A DNA stretch of 7,224 bases, from the NCBI GenBank assembly GCA_023462275.1, contig JAEWYD010000004.1:1-7224 (forward strand), read 5' to 3'. The notes beneath the pieces are model-generated. The model was not told where the DNA came from. It worked only from the letters and a program-made list of their open reading frames with translations, and made no database searches. The position numbers and the translations under genes were made by a program. Position 1 is the stretch's first letter. Each line of letters starts with the position of its first letter. Below are positions 5,790-7,224 of this stretch, one piece after another. The stretch is from Actinomycetes bacterium (GTDB taxonomy: Bacteria; Actinomycetota; Actinomycetes; Actinomycetales; Cellulomonadaceae).

Positions 5790-7224
5790 GTGGCCCGGAT
5801 CCTGCGCGAGGACGTTGCAGCGGTTCGCGAGCGTGCCCACATCGAGGACGTCGTCGGCGAGCACGTCACCCTGAAGCCCGCCGGCGTCGGCTCCATGAAG
5901 GGCCTGTGCCCCTTCCACGACGAGAAGACGCCGTCCTTCCACGTCCGCCCGCCCGCGGGCCTGTGGCACTGCTTCGGCTGCAACGAGGGCGGGGACGTCA
6001 TCTCGTTCATCCAGAAGCTCGACGGGCTGGGCTTCACCGAGGCCGTCGAGCACCTCGCGGGGCGGGTCGGCGTGCAGCTGCGGTACGAGGAGGGCGGTCC
6101 GGCGCGGCCCGGCGAGGAGCCCGGGCGCCGCCAGCGGCTGCTCGAGGCCCACCGGCACGCCGCCGCGTTCTACGCCGAGCAGCTGCTGACGCCAGCCGCC
6201 GCCGTGGGCCGGCAGTTCCTCGCCGAGCGGGGTTTCGACCGGACGGCGGCCGAGCAGTTCGGCGTCGGGTTCGCCCCCCAGGGCTGGGACGCGCTGCTGC
6301 GCCACCTGCGCGGCAAGGGCTTCACGGAGGCCGAGCTGACGGCGTCCGGCCTGATGAGCCAGGGCAACCGGGGGCTGTACGACCGCTTCCGCGGGCGGCT
6401 CGTGTGGCCCATCCGGGACGTCACCGGCGACGTCCTGGGCTTCGGTGCGCGCCGTCTGCTGGAGGACGACAACGGCCCCAAGTACCTCAACAGCCCCGAG
6501 ACCCCGCTCTACAAGAAGACGCAGGTGCTCTACGGCATCGACCTGGCCAAGCGCGAGATCGCCAAGCGGCGGCAGGTCGTCGTCGTGGAGGGCTACACGG
6601 ACGTGATGGCGGCGCACCTCTCGGGCGTGCCCACCGCCGTGGCCACCTGCGGCACCGCCTTCGGCTCGGACCACGCGCGCATCCTGCGCCGCCTGCTCGG
6701 CGACACCTCGGTGGGCGCCGGGGTGCAGCTGTCCTCGGGCGGCTCCTCGGGCGGCGAGATCGTGTTCACGTTCGACGGCGATGCGGCCGGGCAGAAGGCG
6801 GCGCTGCGGGCCTTCGGCGAGGACCAGCGGTTCTACGCGCAGACGTTCGTCGCGGTCGAGCCCTCCGGGATGGACCCGTGCGAGCTGCGGCAGGCCAAGG
6901 GCCCCGACGCCGTGCGTGCGCTCGTAGCCGGGCGGCAGCCGCTGTTCGAGTTCGTCATCCGCTCCACCATCGCGGCGCACGACCTGAACACCGCCGAGGG
7001 TCGCGTCGGCGCGCTGCGCTCGTCGGCGCCGATCGTCGCCCGCATCCGGGACACCGCGCTGCGGCCGGAGTACGCCCGGATGCTCGCCGGCTGGCTCGGC
7101 ATGGAGCTGGAGTCGGTGCGCTCGGCGGTGGCGGCGGCGGGCCGGTCGCTCGGGGCCGGCGGGGGACAGGGCGGCCCGGCCGACGACGGCGCCCGCCGCC
7201 GGGACGGTCGCGACGAGCCGATGG
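5790..7224 (+). CDS. dnaG: DNA primase DnaG, 3' end cut off by the window
   Basis: DnaG makes the RNA primers for lagging-strand and replication restart synthesis, working with the DnaB helicase at the fork. 478 codons are present with no in-frame stop. The N-terminal CHC2 zinc ribbon is C40, H43, C61 and C64 (CPFH, then CFGC). The catalytic core follows with the YDRFRGRLVWPI motif (197-208) and KYLNSPETPLYKK (231-243). The TOPRIM metal residues are E267 (VEGYTD) and D329/D331 (FDGDAAG). DPCELRQ at 362-368 is typical of actinobacterial primases. Between the TOPRIM strands, about 304-322 is a Gly/Ser-rich insertion absent from E. coli DnaG. From about residue 455 the chain turns into a Gly/Asp/Arg-rich linker, so the missing part should be mainly the C-terminal helicase-binding domain, roughly 150 residues by comparison with related primases. 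The GTG start is supported by the -10 box at 5778-5783 and by the family N-terminus ARILREDV. Confidence 0.95.
   Translation, partial: MARILREDVAAVRERAHIEDVVGEHVTLKPAGVGSMKGLCPFHDEKTPSFHVRPPAGLWHCFGCNEGGDVISFIQKLDGLGFTEAVEHLAGRVGVQLRYEEGGPARPGEEPGRRQRLLEAHRHAAAFYAEQLLTPAAAVGRQFLAERGFDRTAAEQFGVGFAPQGWDALLRHLRGKGFTEAELTASGLMSQGNRGLYDRFRGRLVWPIRDVTGDVLGFGARRLLEDDNGPKYLNSPETPLYKKTQVLYGIDLAKREIAKRRQVVVVEGYTDVMAAHLSGVPTAVATCGTAFGSDHARILRRLLGDTSVGAGVQLSSGGSSGGEIVFTFDGDAAGQKAALRAFGEDQRFYAQTFVAVEPSGMDPCELRQAKGPDAVRALVAGRQPLFEFVIRSTIAAHDLNTAEGRVGALRSSAPIVARIRDTALRPEYARMLAGWLGMELESVRSAVAAAGRSLGAGGGQGGPADDGARRRDGRDEPM

Noticed and set aside
4045..6980. Two long overlapping minus-strand frames opposite dgt and dnaG
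   Set aside because: They lie opposite two unmistakable conserved genes, cross their boundaries and have no coherent domains, so they are shadows of the codon bias.

Overview
The window is chromosomal DNA from a very GC-rich actinobacterium. Third codon positions are almost all G or C, GTG starts are used, two genes look leaderless behind TANNNT -10 boxes, and the deduced proteins resemble those of Micrococcales such as Cellulomonas and relatives. The genus is an inference from overall character; no search was run. All supported genes are on the + strand and densely packed. I see no mobile element, CRISPR array, tRNA or rRNA.

Layout. Positions 1-77 are a short leader or spacer whose upstream gene is outside the window. 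Positions 78-4403 hold a compact maltodextrin uptake and breakdown operon: malF (78-1709), malG (1711-2616, 1 nt after malF) and a MalZ-like GH13 alpha-glucosidase (2613-4403, start overlapping the malG stop as ATGA). Positions 4459-5748 encode a dGTP triphosphohydrolase (dgt). From 5790 to the right edge runs the 5' three quarters of DNA primase dnaG, which is open at the window end. The intergenic gaps are only 55 nt (malZ-dgt) and 41 nt (dgt-dnaG).

How the genes work together. MalF and MalG form the membrane channel of an ABC importer. The binding protein (MalE) is probably encoded just upstream of the window, and the ATPase is not in the operon, so a shared MsiK/MalK-type ATPase elsewhere is inferred. 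The imported maltodextrins would be cut to glucose in the cytoplasm by the GH13 enzyme, which has no signal peptide. The dgt-dnaG pair is a separate housekeeping block for nucleotide homeostasis and DNA replication. Each of its two genes has its own -10 box exactly 6 nt before a GTG start, which predicts leaderless mRNAs. A perfect 9-bp inverted repeat fills the gap between dgt and the dnaG -10.

Nothing here looks like a novel defence, mobile or biosynthetic system. The points most worth a second look are the paired leaderless promoters, the dgt/dnaG inverted repeat and a Gly/Ser-rich insertion in the primase TOPRIM domain.
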